Shown here: positions 1 to 5,438 of the stretch, in pieces
Layout of the letters: every line of letters starts with the position of its first letter
Position numbering within the stretch: position 1 is the stretch's first letter
Assembly (NCBI GenBank): GCA_905067535.1
Contig: CAJHIR010000054.1
Span: 1 to 7,249 of the forward strand
DNA from: Candidatus Argoarchaeum ethanivorans
GTDB lineage: Archaea > Halobacteriota > Methanosarcinia > Methanosarcinales > EX4572-44
Direction: 5' to 3'
DNA length: 7,249 nucleotides
The notes under the pieces: generated by a model
Told to the model about the DNA's origin: nothing
Seen by the model: only the letters and a program-made list of their open reading frames with translations
Databases searched by the model: none
Made by a program: the position numbers and the translations under genes

Positions 1-230
1 AGGAGATCCATTACTGATTTTGCATCTTCATTTCTAACGATTACTACACTCCTTACAATTCGAATACCATTGATTTTGTCAATTAACCCATCAATTCTAC
101 TACGGTACTTTCCATAGAATGAATAATTATTATATCCATACAATTCCCGATATAATTTGCATGCATTACTCATTTCAATTTTTTTATCTTTTCTATGCAG
201 ATGAAAAATAATGAGAGTAGCAGTTTTCAT
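1..230 (-). CDS. Partial conserved hypothetical protein (5' end only)
   Basis: Reading the minus strand from an ATG at 230-228 gives 76 uninterrupted codons that run off the window edge, so only the N-terminus is visible. It begins MKTATLIIFHLHRKDK, has an aromatic patch YRELYGYNNYSFYGKYR at about residues 27-43, and then alternates basic and hydrophobic residues (GIRIVRSVVIVRNEDA, about 55-70), suggesting a small alpha/beta fold. A purine-rich GGGAGA lies 4 bases before the ATG and can act as a Shine-Dalgarno site, and an AT-rich TATA-like tract sits about 30 bases upstream. These signals and the protein-like composition are why I call it a real gene. I do not recognise the family. The insertion sequence lies directly upstream and may have changed its promoter. 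Confidence 0.6.
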   Translation of the reverse strand, partial: MKTATLIIFHLHRKDKKIEMSNACKLYRELYGYNNYSFYGKYRSRIDGLIDKINGIRIVRSVVIVRNEDAKSVMDL

Positions 231-250
231 GTGTCTCCCGTATGCATTTA

Positions 251-268
251 ACAGATATAAATATATAA
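251..268. promoter_or_regulatory. AT-rich tract with TATA-like elements in both directions
   Basis: The tract contains ATATAAATATATAA, which gives a TATA-box-like element on either strand. It is centred about 30 bases upstream of the minus-strand ATG at 230 and about 35 bases upstream of the transposase ATG at 297, both reasonable for archaeal TATA-to-start distances with very short leaders. It sits at the probable junction of host DNA and insertion sequence. The role is inferred from position and composition only. Confidence 0.35.
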
Positions 269-288
269 CTGAATAACTATTCAGTTAT
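265..288. repeat. Perfect 11-bp palindrome at the left IS end
   Basis: ATAACTGAATA (265-275) and TATTCAGTTAT (278-288) are exact reverse complements separated by AC. The dyad overlaps the left terminal repeat of the insertion sequence and ends 8 bases before the transposase start codon. It could be a transposase or repressor site, or a hairpin that blocks translation from transcripts entering from outside. The symmetry is directly visible; the role is not. Confidence 0.7.
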
Positions 289-296
289 GATGCACT

Positions 297-1236
297 ATGT
301 CAAAACGATGGGAAAAGAAAAGATGGGGCAAGAAATACAAAGATAACAGAAACTGGAAGGAATACAATGAAAGATTGGTTCAAAGAGGTGAATTGTATCT
401 TTCTTTAGAATTCGTCGAGAACTGGGATCTTGAGATAGTAAAAATGAATAAAAACAAACGTGGAGCACCCTTCCAGTATCCTAAACAGTTCATATTATGG
501 ATGGCATTTATTCACATTATATTTGCCATGCCTTATCGACAGATGGAAGGATTCAGTCGTAAATTATCCGAAATGATCCCAAAGCTAGAGCGCCGCAGAT
601 TATACGACGTTATTCAAACGGATTGAAAAATTGGAGCTGGAGCTTAGTGATACGATAAAGAATAAGGACGAAGATATTATCATTGCAGTAGATAGTTCTG
701 GAGTAAAGGTTACAAACAGAGGAGAATGGATGCGAGAAAAATGGAGAATCCATAGAGGTTGGATTAAGGCTCATATAGCGGTTAATGTAAACACAAAGGA
801 AATTGTTGCTATAGAGGTCACTGACGAACAGACCAGTGATGGGGATAAATTTGAAGATTTAATTGAAGTATCTGAAGAAACCATAGGTTATGATAAAATA
901 AAGCGGGCTTTAGGTGATGGGGCCTACGATACTAAAGGCAGCTTCGGTTTCTTGCATAAAAAGGGCATGGAATCGGGGATCAAAACGAGAAAAGATGCAA
1001 GTACCAAAGCAAAGGGTTCACCTTATAGGGCGAAATGTGTACGAGAACGAAAGAAACTTGGCTACGATGAATGGAAAAAGAAATATGATTACGGAATGCG
1101 ATGGGCAGTTGAGGGTACCTACTCTTCTGTAAAACGAATCTTTGGTGAATCGGTACGAGCGAGTAGTAACTCTGGTATGTTCAAAGAAGTTATTATGAAG
1201 TTTACATTTTATAACATGCTATTAAATTGGGCGTAG
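297..1236 (+). pseudogene. IS5-family DDE transposase, split by a +1 frameshift
   Basis: The N-terminal part (297-626) carries the IS5-type region NWKEYNERLVQRGEL, then RGAPFQYP and MPYRQMEGFSRKLSEMIPKL. It leaves frame near 588-592 and stops at 624. The next frame is open from 589, and the joined protein would continue ...IPKLE-AADYTTLFKRIEKL, the spacing expected in this family, so one extra base near 591 explains the break. The C-terminal part holds the catalytic triad: D in AVDSSGVK (about 682-705), D in GDGAYDT and E in RWAVEGTYSSVKRIFG. The reconstructed length of about 310 aa is normal. No slippery heptamer is visible and the shift is +1, so programmed -1 frameshifting is unlikely. It is either a true mutation or a sequencing error. 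Confidence 0.85.
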
Positions 1237-1283
1237 GATAGAAGAAAATTCTTAGGAGAGTCAAAAAGGGACTATTTATTCAA

Positions 1284-1415
1284 CAAAGCAATAAGACCTT
1301 AACGATTATATACAATAAAAACGGAATACAAATAAAAGAGAATTGGATAAATCCGGTAATAGAGGCGCTGAAAAGAGGGGGTCAATGCAAAGCTTATGAA
1401 AAATGCAAAGTATAA
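1284..1415 (+). pseudogene. Possible C-terminal remnant of an interrupted gene
   Basis: One frame stays open from inside the IS end to a TAA at 1413-1415 and reads like protein: TLTIIYNKNGIQIKENW followed by INPVIEALKRGGQCK and a short tail. There is no start codon within it. Its position immediately after the IS right end would fit the tail of a gene whose front was lost when the element arrived or later rearranged. I do not recognise the family, and about 43 codons could be open by chance, so this is tentative. Confidence 0.25.
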
Positions 1416-1438
1416 AACTTGGTAGAATAATAAATGAG
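1404..1438 (+). repeat. Upstream copy (A) of the duplicated larA start region
   Basis: This segment matches 1469-1504 at about 31 of 36 positions, with one gap. The core TATAAAACTTG(G/T)TAGAAT is common to both, and both copies end in ATGAG. Here the ATG at 1434 opens only an 18-codon frame (MSNSLFLQSKSFAG...) that stops at 1488-1490. TATAAAA at 1411-1417 could serve as the TATA box of the larA operon, giving a leader of roughly 60 bases. Confidence 0.65.
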
Positions 1439-1451
1439 TAATTCGTTATTT

Positions 1452-1473
1452 CTGCAAAGCAAAAGCTTTGCAG
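1452..1473. promoter_or_regulatory. Perfect 9-bp hairpin upstream of larA with repeated TGCAAAG motifs
   Basis: CTGCAAAGC (1452-1460) and GCTTTGCAG (1465-1473) are exact reverse complements around an AAAA loop. The same TGCAAAG word occurs at 1386-1392 and 1404-1410, so four copies (one inverted) lie within 90 bases. The hairpin sits just before TATAAAA at 1476. It could be an operator controlling larA or, if transcription starts upstream, an RNA hairpin in the leader. The pattern is seen; the regulatory role is inferred. Confidence 0.45.
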
Positions 1474-1504
1474 GGTATAAAACTTGTTAGAATGATATAA
1501 TGAG
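1469..1504 (+). repeat. Downstream copy (B) of the duplicated region, containing the larA start codon
   Basis: This is the second copy of the imperfect direct repeat, 65-66 bases downstream of copy A. Its ATGAG is the actual larA start. TATAAAA at 1476-1482 lies only about 21 bases before the ATG, somewhat too close for a normal archaeal TATA-to-start distance, and no Shine-Dalgarno site is visible. The upstream copy may therefore hold the working promoter. Confidence 0.65.
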
Positions 1505-2735
1505 AATCTCTCTTCCAATGGGCAAGAGCACAATCACTGGAGACGTCCCTGGTGATGCACAGATTATCCTGCCTAAAAAAAACAATAAAAAAACAATAGA
1601 CAGCGATATACTTCTTAAAAACGCGCTTTCTTCACCAATTGCAAGCAGACAACTTGGTGAAATCATTGGAAGCGATGAGTCTGTAGCTATACTGGTAAGC
1701 GATATCACGCGCCCAGTCCCTACAAAGAAACTCCTTTTACACCTGTTCACTGAACTTGAACATGCTGGTGTTAAATCTCGCACACGTATTATTTTTGGGC
1801 TTGGACTTCATCGATTGATGAGTGAACCTGAAAAAAAGCACATCCTTGCAGACTATTATTATCAGGCATCCCATCTGGAGCATGAACTTGACAACTGCAC
1901 ATATCTCAAAGATACTAAACAGGGCACACCAGTTGAAATATTTTCAAAAGTGGCTGAATGTGACCGGATAATCTGCACCGGAAACATTGAATTCCACTAT
2001 TATGCAGGCTATACCGGTGGATCAAAAGCACTGCTGCCAGGTGTGAGCTCAGAACGTTCCATCATTAAAAACCACAGCCTGATGCTCGATGAAACATCTT
2101 ATACAGGCAATATTGATGGAGCACTGCGGCGCGACATCGATGAAGCAGGAAGAATTGCAGGGATTGATTTCATCTATGATGTCGTACTTGACTCTAACAA
2201 GAACATCATACATGCAGTGGCAGGAGACGCCATCAAAGCTCATAGAAATGGCACTCAAATGGTTGATAAACTATACAAAATACCGGTTGAACCAGCAGAT
2301 GTTGTAATCGTCTCAGCAGGCGGTATGCCAAAGGATATTAACCTCTTTCAAGCACACAAGGCACTGGAAAACGTGAAAAATGCAAGTAAGGATGGTGGTG
2401 CGATCATCCTTGCTGCAACATGCGAGGAGGGGTATGGAAACCGTGTATTTGAAACATGGATTAACGAATGCAGAACACCACAGGATGCAATCACACGCTT
2501 GCAGAAGGGTTTTGCCATGGGCGGCCATAAAGCAGCATTGATCGGAAAACTTGCGCTTGAAAAGGAGTTATATCTAATCTCGAATAACGGCAGTACTTTT
2601 GCAGAAAGAGCTTATTTCAAACACGCTTCGACATTACAGAAGGCTATTAATGCTGCAATGAAGAGCAGAACAAGACCGCGCGTGTTGGTGGTACCTTATG
2701 GAAATACTACATTATTAACAAAAAATAATATTTAG
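1500..2735 (+). CDS. larA: LarA-family nickel-dependent racemase/epimerase
   Basis: This 411-aa protein has the size and layout of LarA (lactate racemase), which uses a nickel-pincer nucleotide to racemise 2-hydroxy acids by hydride transfer. The N-terminal half holds SDITRPVP (68-75), GLGLHR (100-105, His104), FHYYAGYTGGSKALLPG (165-181, His166 and Lys176) and NHSLM (191-195, His192). These match the catalytic pair His108/His174, the cofactor-linked Lys184 and the nickel ligand His200 of Lactobacillus LarA with near-constant offset. The C-terminal half has SAGGMPKDINLFQAHKALE (272-290), a family signature. The start at 1500 is chosen because ISLPMGKSTITG matches the family N-terminus. No Shine-Dalgarno site is visible. 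The substrate need not be lactate, since LarA homologues act on several hydroxy acids. It forms an operon with the epimerase 10 bases downstream. No larB, larC or larE is in the window. Confidence 0.85.
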   Translation: MRISLPMGKSTITGDVPGDAQIILPKKNNKKTIDSDILLKNALSSPIASRQLGEIIGSDESVAILVSDITRPVPTKKLLLHLFTELEHAGVKSRTRIIFGLGLHRLMSEPEKKHILADYYYQASHLEHELDNCTYLKDTKQGTPVEIFSKVAECDRIICTGNIEFHYYAGYTGGSKALLPGVSSERSIIKNHSLMLDETSYTGNIDGALRRDIDEAGRIAGIDFIYDVVLDSNKNIIHAVAGDAIKAHRNGTQMVDKLYKIPVEPADVVIVSAGGMPKDINLFQAHKALENVKNASKDGGAIILAATCEEGYGNRVFETWINECRTPQDAITRLQKGFAMGGHKAALIGKLALEKELYLISNNGSTFAERAYFKHASTLQKAINAAMKSRTRPRVLVVPYGNTTLLTKNNI

Positions 2736-2745
2736 GTAATATATT

Positions 2746-3690
2746 ATGAAGATATTTATTACAGGCGGCGCAGGATTTATTGGCAGTCATTTAACAGACC
2801 GACTGCTCAGCGATGGACACAGTGTAACAGTGTATGACAATTTTATATCAGGGAGAAAAGAATTTATTGCACACCATCTGAACACTTCAACCTTCAAACT
2901 GGTAAGCGCCGATCTTCTTGATACTGCAACCCTGAATGAATCAATTAAAGGTCACGATTTCGTATTCCACCTCTCAGCCAATCCGGATATACGTAAAAGC
3001 ACTGCTAATACAAGAGTGGATATTGAACAAGGCATCCTTGCAACCTATAATGTGCTTGAAGCAATGAGACAGCACGACATTAAAAAAATCGCTTTTACTT
3101 CGTCTTCCACGGTCTACGGCGAAGCAACAGATATACCAACACCCGAAGACTATGGGCAAATGCTGCCTATATCAATCTATGGTGCATCAAAACTTGCAGC
3201 AGAAGCATTGATAAGTGCATATTCCGGGAGTTTTGGTATGCAGGCATGGATTTTTCGATTCGCAAATATTATCGGGAGAAGGAGTACACATGGCATCATC
3301 TACGATTTCATACAAAAACTAAAAGAGAACAGAGATGAACTTGAGATACTTGGGGACGGCAAACAGAGAAAATCCTATCTTCTCGTGGAAGAATGTATCG
3401 ATGCAATGCTTCATGTGATTACTCACACAGGTGAGTGGATAAATACTTTCAATATCGGAGCGGAAGACCAGACACAAGTTAGTACCATTGCAAAAATCGT
3501 TACAGAAGAGCTTAAACTTGACAATGTAACTTTTACCTACAGCGGTGGGAAACGTGGCTGGATTGGCGATATCCCGTGCTTTTTACTATCGATTGAAAAA
3601 ATCAAAAAACTCGGCTGGAATCCGGAGAACACATCAGATAAATCAGTCAGAAAAGCAACCAGAACACTGATAGGAGAAATCTATAAATAA
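2746..3690 (+). CDS. Extended-SDR NAD-dependent epimerase/dehydratase (UDP-glucose 4-epimerase-like)
   Basis: This 314-aa protein is a full-length extended short-chain dehydrogenase/reductase. The Rossmann NAD-binding motif GGAGFIG is at 7-13, with the acidic residue after beta-2 in VYDNF (Asp31). HLSANPDIRKS is at 75-85, the catalytic Ser region TSSSTVYGE at 118-126, YGASK (Tyr145, Lys149) supplies the catalytic Tyr-Lys pair, and RFANIIG is at 171-177. The C-terminal half, with GDGKQRKSYLLVEECIDAM, is the substrate-binding part of the nucleotide-sugar epimerase group, so a UDP- or dTDP-sugar is the likely substrate; the exact reaction cannot be read from sequence. An AGGT that overlaps the larA stop codon can serve as its Shine-Dalgarno site, implying translational coupling with larA. 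It acts in the cytoplasm, with no signal peptide or membrane segment. Confidence 0.85.
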   Translation: MKIFITGGAGFIGSHLTDRLLSDGHSVTVYDNFISGRKEFIAHHLNTSTFKLVSADLLDTATLNESIKGHDFVFHLSANPDIRKSTANTRVDIEQGILATYNVLEAMRQHDIKKIAFTSSSTVYGEATDIPTPEDYGQMLPISIYGASKLAAEALISAYSGSFGMQAWIFRFANIIGRRSTHGIIYDFIQKLKENRDELEILGDGKQRKSYLLVEECIDAMLHVITHTGEWINTFNIGAEDQTQVSTIAKIVTEELKLDNVTFTYSGGKRGWIGDIPCFLLSIEKIKKLGWNPENTSDKSVRKATRTLIGEIYK

Positions 3691-3742
3691 AAACTTGTAG
3701 TATTCCCAGAAAAACATTGGTATCGCTAGAAAAATGAGGATA

Positions 3743-3925
3743 CTATGTGCACTCCATGTCATCCATCTTTTTGATGATATATCCTGCACCAACGGGAGCA
3801 TTGATCGTATCCTGTCCAGTCATTTGGGTCGGCAAGGAAGTCCGATCAAACGTGACCGGTTTTTGACTTCGTATTTCCATTGCGTTCAATCCCGAAACGA
3901 TTGGGGAATTTACCAAAGTAGGATG
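3743..3925 (-). other. Unidentified open stretch continuing the recombinase frame past its stop
   Basis: After the TGA that ends the recombinase fragment (3928-3926), the same minus-strand frame stays open for about 60 codons to a TAG at 3745-3743. It reads like protein: HPTLVNSPIVSGLNAMEIR, then KPVTFDRTSLPTQMTGQDT and INAPVGAGYIIKKMDD. It looks more GC-rich than the DUF4145 gene nearby. T-rich runs follow on the minus strand (CATTTTTC, GTTTTTC, GTTTTTAT), as expected after a gene end. I do not recognise a family. It could be the tail of another gene fused by deletion to the recombinase fragment, or simply decayed DNA. Confidence 0.3.
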
Positions 3926-3961
3926 TCACCATCGAGTCTCGCATTCTGGTAGGTTATTTAT
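3895..3961. repeat. Dispersed repeat, copy A (at the recombinase break point)
   Basis: The core 3906-3961 aligns with 6871-6927 at 47 of 57 columns, with one single-base gap and mostly transitions; weaker similarity (GAAAcGATTG) extends it left to about 3895. Shared words include GAATTTACCA, ACCATCGAG, GCATTCTGG and TTATTTAT. The right edge coincides, within a few codons, with the point where recombinase similarity is lost on the minus strand. It may be an old repeat element, a recombination footprint or a duplicated gene fragment. Confidence 0.6.
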
Positions 3962-4237
3962 TGAGAGCTGCTTAGTATTCAAAACGTTTTCATGGAAAAA
4001 TTTCAAAGCAAAATATGCAGACCTCATTGTTGACTTACTCTTGCTGGAGTATGATAAAAGAAATTCTCCTTGGGTCTTGCCTGAAGATAGAAAATCTTTC
4101 ACAATCGGGATACAGGACTTACCTGTCTGATAGGAATATCTTCTGAGTTTTACTTCCTCTATCAGCTTGTCAACTATTCTATATCTTTTTTCCGGTGAAT
4201 AACTGCCATCATCAGCCATATAGTTTATTATGAGCAT
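3926..4237 (-). pseudogene. Tyrosine recombinase/integrase, truncated to the N-terminal core-binding domain
   Basis: The 103-aa frame starts at ATG 4237-4235 (a second ATG seven codons in is an alternative). It contains VDKLIEEVKLRRYSYQTGKS, IVKDFL and STMRSAYFALKFFHENVL, the pattern of the SAM-like N-terminal domain of XerC/IntI-type recombinases. Full-length members are about 280-300 aa with a C-terminal catalytic R...H-x-x-R...Y domain, none of which is present. Similarity ends at about 3960, where the dispersed repeat begins, and a TGA follows at 3928-3926. A TATA-like AATAAATATT lies about 50 bases upstream on the minus strand. It is probably the stump of an integrated element or of a chromosomal recombinase, without strand-transfer activity. 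The family call rests on recalled pattern, not alignment. Confidence 0.55.
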
Positions 4238-4323
4238 GAACTATGTAAAATCTCGCTTTTTACCCCAATTTAGGGTGTTAAGAGAATATTTATTTCGCTT
4301 AATAGTTGTTATGTGCAATTTCC

Positions 4324-4357
4324 TAATTACTTAAAGCAAAAGAAAAAGAAGGGTTTA
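4324..4357. repeat. Left nested inverted repeats of the DUF4145 unit
   Basis: The outer arm TAATTACTTAA (4324-4334) and inner arm AGAAAAAGAAGGGTTTA (4341-4357) are each perfectly repeated in reverse complement on the far side of the DUF4145 gene, at 5131-5141 and 5078-5094. The order is mirrored (outer-inner-gene-inner-outer), so the gene sits inside a symmetrical unit of about 818 bp. The 17-bp match is too long to expect by chance here, although its purine-rich composition weakens that argument. No target duplication was found. Confidence 0.65.
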
Positions 4358-4363
4358 GGATAA

Positions 4364-4387
4364 TTTATAAAGTAGTTAATACTACTT
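4364..4387 (+). promoter_or_regulatory. Promoter of the DUF4145 gene: TATA box with adjacent dyad
   Basis: TTTATAAA (4364-4371) is centred about 29 bases before the ATG at 4397, the distance expected if transcription begins at or next to the start codon, so a leaderless mRNA is likely; no Shine-Dalgarno site is present. Overlapping its end is the perfect dyad AAGTAGT-TAAT-ACTACTT (4370-4387), placed where a bound repressor would block initiation. The positions are direct; regulation is inferred. Confidence 0.5.
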
Positions 4388-4396
4388 CAACTTATT

Positions 4397-5080
4397 ATGG
4401 TTGATTGTGAAAGAATAACAGGATTTGGTTCAAACAGTTCCCCTTTAGACAAGATCGTTTTAGAAACTGAGAAAGATTTGATCTGTCCATTTTGTCACAA
4501 ATCAATTGAAATGCAACCCTTAGTTTATGTTAATTTTGAAGAATATAATAATCAAATTTTACTAAAATGTAAGTCCTGCAAAAATTCTTTTATTGGAGAT
4601 ACTACCAGAAATAATAATACTGGCAACTTTAATATTATTAAACTATCAAAAGGAACTCATAAAACATCTGAATTTTCTAAAGAAATTATAGACTTATCTT
4701 CTACATTTGTAAAAATTTATGGTGAAGCTGAATTTGCTGAACAAGAAAACCTAATGGAAATATGTGGTGTTGGATACAGAAAAGCGTTAGAATTTCTTAT
4801 AAAAGATTATTTAATCAGTATAAAGCCAGATGAAGAAGAAAACATCAAAAATAGATTTCTTGGACGATGTATAAAGGAAGATATTGAGTATACTAAGATA
4901 AAACAAATTGCTGAAAAAGCAACTTGGTTAGGTAATGATGAGACTCATTATATTAAAAAATGGGAAGATAAAGATTTAGGGGATCTTAAGAAACTTATTA
5001 ATATAACTGTTCACTATATCTTGATGGAACTTCAAGCAAAAACATATTTAAGCGATATGGAAGATAATAAAAAAAAATAA
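4397..5080 (+). CDS. DUF4145-domain protein with N-terminal zinc ribbon
   Basis: The product is 227 aa. CPFC (30-33) and CKSC (58-61) form a likely four-cysteine zinc ribbon. A helical C-terminal domain holds GVGYRKALEFLIKDYL (124-139), FLGRCIKEDI (154-163), WLGNDETHY (177-185) and KWEDKDLGDLKKLINI (188-203), the pattern of DUF4145. From general knowledge, this domain occurs alone or fused to restriction-modification and other defence proteins and is common in accessory regions; its biochemical activity is not established. The gene is clearly more AT-rich than the flanking operons, with many A/T third positions, consistent with transfer. It lies between nested inverted repeats, and its TAA is part of the right 17-bp arm. 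Transcription probably starts at the ATG. There is no partner gene next to it, so it may be a solitary or orphan defence-related protein. Confidence 0.7.
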   Translation: MVDCERITGFGSNSSPLDKIVLETEKDLICPFCHKSIEMQPLVYVNFEEYNNQILLKCKSCKNSFIGDTTRNNNTGNFNIIKLSKGTHKTSEFSKEIIDLSSTFVKIYGEAEFAEQENLMEICGVGYRKALEFLIKDYLISIKPDEEENIKNRFLGRCIKEDIEYTKIKQIAEKATWLGNDETHYIKKWEDKDLGDLKKLINITVHYILMELQAKTYLSDMEDNKKK

Positions 5081-5141
5081 ACCCTTCTTTTTCTAAAATA
5101 TAGACTCACTTCGTTTGAAATTAATATAAGTTAAGTAATTA
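5078..5141. repeat. Right nested inverted repeats of the DUF4145 unit
   Basis: TAAACCCTTCTTTTTCT (5078-5094) is the exact reverse complement of 4341-4357, and TTAAGTAATTA (5131-5141) of 4324-4334. The inner arm begins with the stop codon of the DUF4145 gene. The arms are separated differently on the two sides (6 bases left, 36 bases right), so either the right side gained DNA or the outer arms are a separate coincidence. Confidence 0.65.
5084..5094 (+). terminator. Pyrimidine-rich terminator after the DUF4145 gene
   Basis: CTTCTTTTTCT lies 3 bases after the stop codon. T-rich tracts on the coding strand are the usual archaeal termination signal. It is part of the right 17-bp inverted repeat, so the repeat may owe its shape partly to this function; the left copy would present the same tract on the minus strand. 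Confidence 0.4.
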
Positions 5142-5438
5142 AAAAACTGGTCACTTCGGTCAGTCGACTTTCAGTCTTCTCACATAACAGGGATTATGGG
5201 AAAAAATCCTGCTGAATTTTCTCAGATCGGCTTCGTCGACTTCTCATAATACCAATGTTAGTTTCAATTTTTGAGAATGCCTAAACATTAACTGAAATTA
5301 GTAAAAGTTATGTACTTTTCCGACAATCCCAATTTCAAACCAGAGGACATTTGAATGAAAATTTAAAAGTTTTTCGGAGATACTGCTCCTGTAGTAACAG
5401 TTATATCAATTGTTCTGGTATACGTGATAGTTGTGTGC
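5095..5438. other. Non-coding stretch between the DUF4145 gene and nrpR
   Basis: No convincing gene is seen in these 344 bases. They hold the outer inverted-repeat arm (5131-5141), several CTTCG-containing words near 5109, 5154 and 5231, two GTCGACTT words (about 5163 and 5235), and a weak bulged hairpin, CAGG(g)ATT...AATCCTG, near 5188. From 5367 the nrpR frame is open upstream of its start and encodes a hydrophobic run (PVVTVISIVLVYVIVV) with no upstream ATG. TTTAAAAG at 5363-5370 is a possible TATA element for nrpR. Confidence 0.4.

Larger units (their letters stand above)
262..1290 (+). mobile_element. IS5-family insertion sequence (IS903-like right end), probably inactive
   Basis: A unit of about 1.03 kb holds a frameshifted DDE transposase. 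Read from the outside on the minus strand, the right end is GCTTTGTTGAATAAAT, which resembles the terminal inverted repeat I recall for IS903-group elements. The left end is much weaker: CTGAATAACTATTC at 269-282 matches the right-end TTGAATAAATAGTC (1283-1270 reversed) at 11 of 14 positions, and the terminal GCTTTG is not recognisable. I could not find a convincing target-site duplication. The outer limits are therefore approximate, by about 10 bp on the left. The size fits IS5-family elements (roughly 0.8-1.6 kb). The frameshift and eroded left end suggest a dead or non-autonomous copy. Confidence 0.7.

Noticed and set aside
580..600. Programmed frameshift in the IS transposase
   Set aside because: IS5-group programmed shifts are -1 at A-rich slippery sites; here a +1 change is needed and no slippery site is present.
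3743..3745. TAG codon read as pyrrolysine in the minus-strand frame
   Set aside because: Continuation past the TAG gives a short, non-family-like sequence, and T-rich runs follow, so it is more likely a stop.
3882..3912. A CRISPR-like repeat word (TTTCGGGATTGAACGC on the minus strand)
   Set aside because: It occurs once, with no second copy at spacer distance; it belongs to the dispersed repeat neighbourhood.
3734..3952. 72-codon plus-strand open frame beginning at ATG 3734
   Set aside because: It has many Cys/His/Ser/Arg residues in no recognisable pattern, overlaps the more protein-like minus-strand frame, and ends inside the dispersed repeat.
3713..5259. ATACCAATGTT in opposite orientation at 3713-3723 and 5249-5259, apparently bracketing the accessory block
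   Set aside because: An 11-bp match between two of many possible pairs is expected by chance in a window of this size and composition; there is no supporting structure at the ends.
5095..5438. tRNA or structured RNA gene suggested by repeated CTTCG words
   Set aside because: I could not build a cloverleaf or extended paired structure; the stems around the TTCG words are only two or three pairs.
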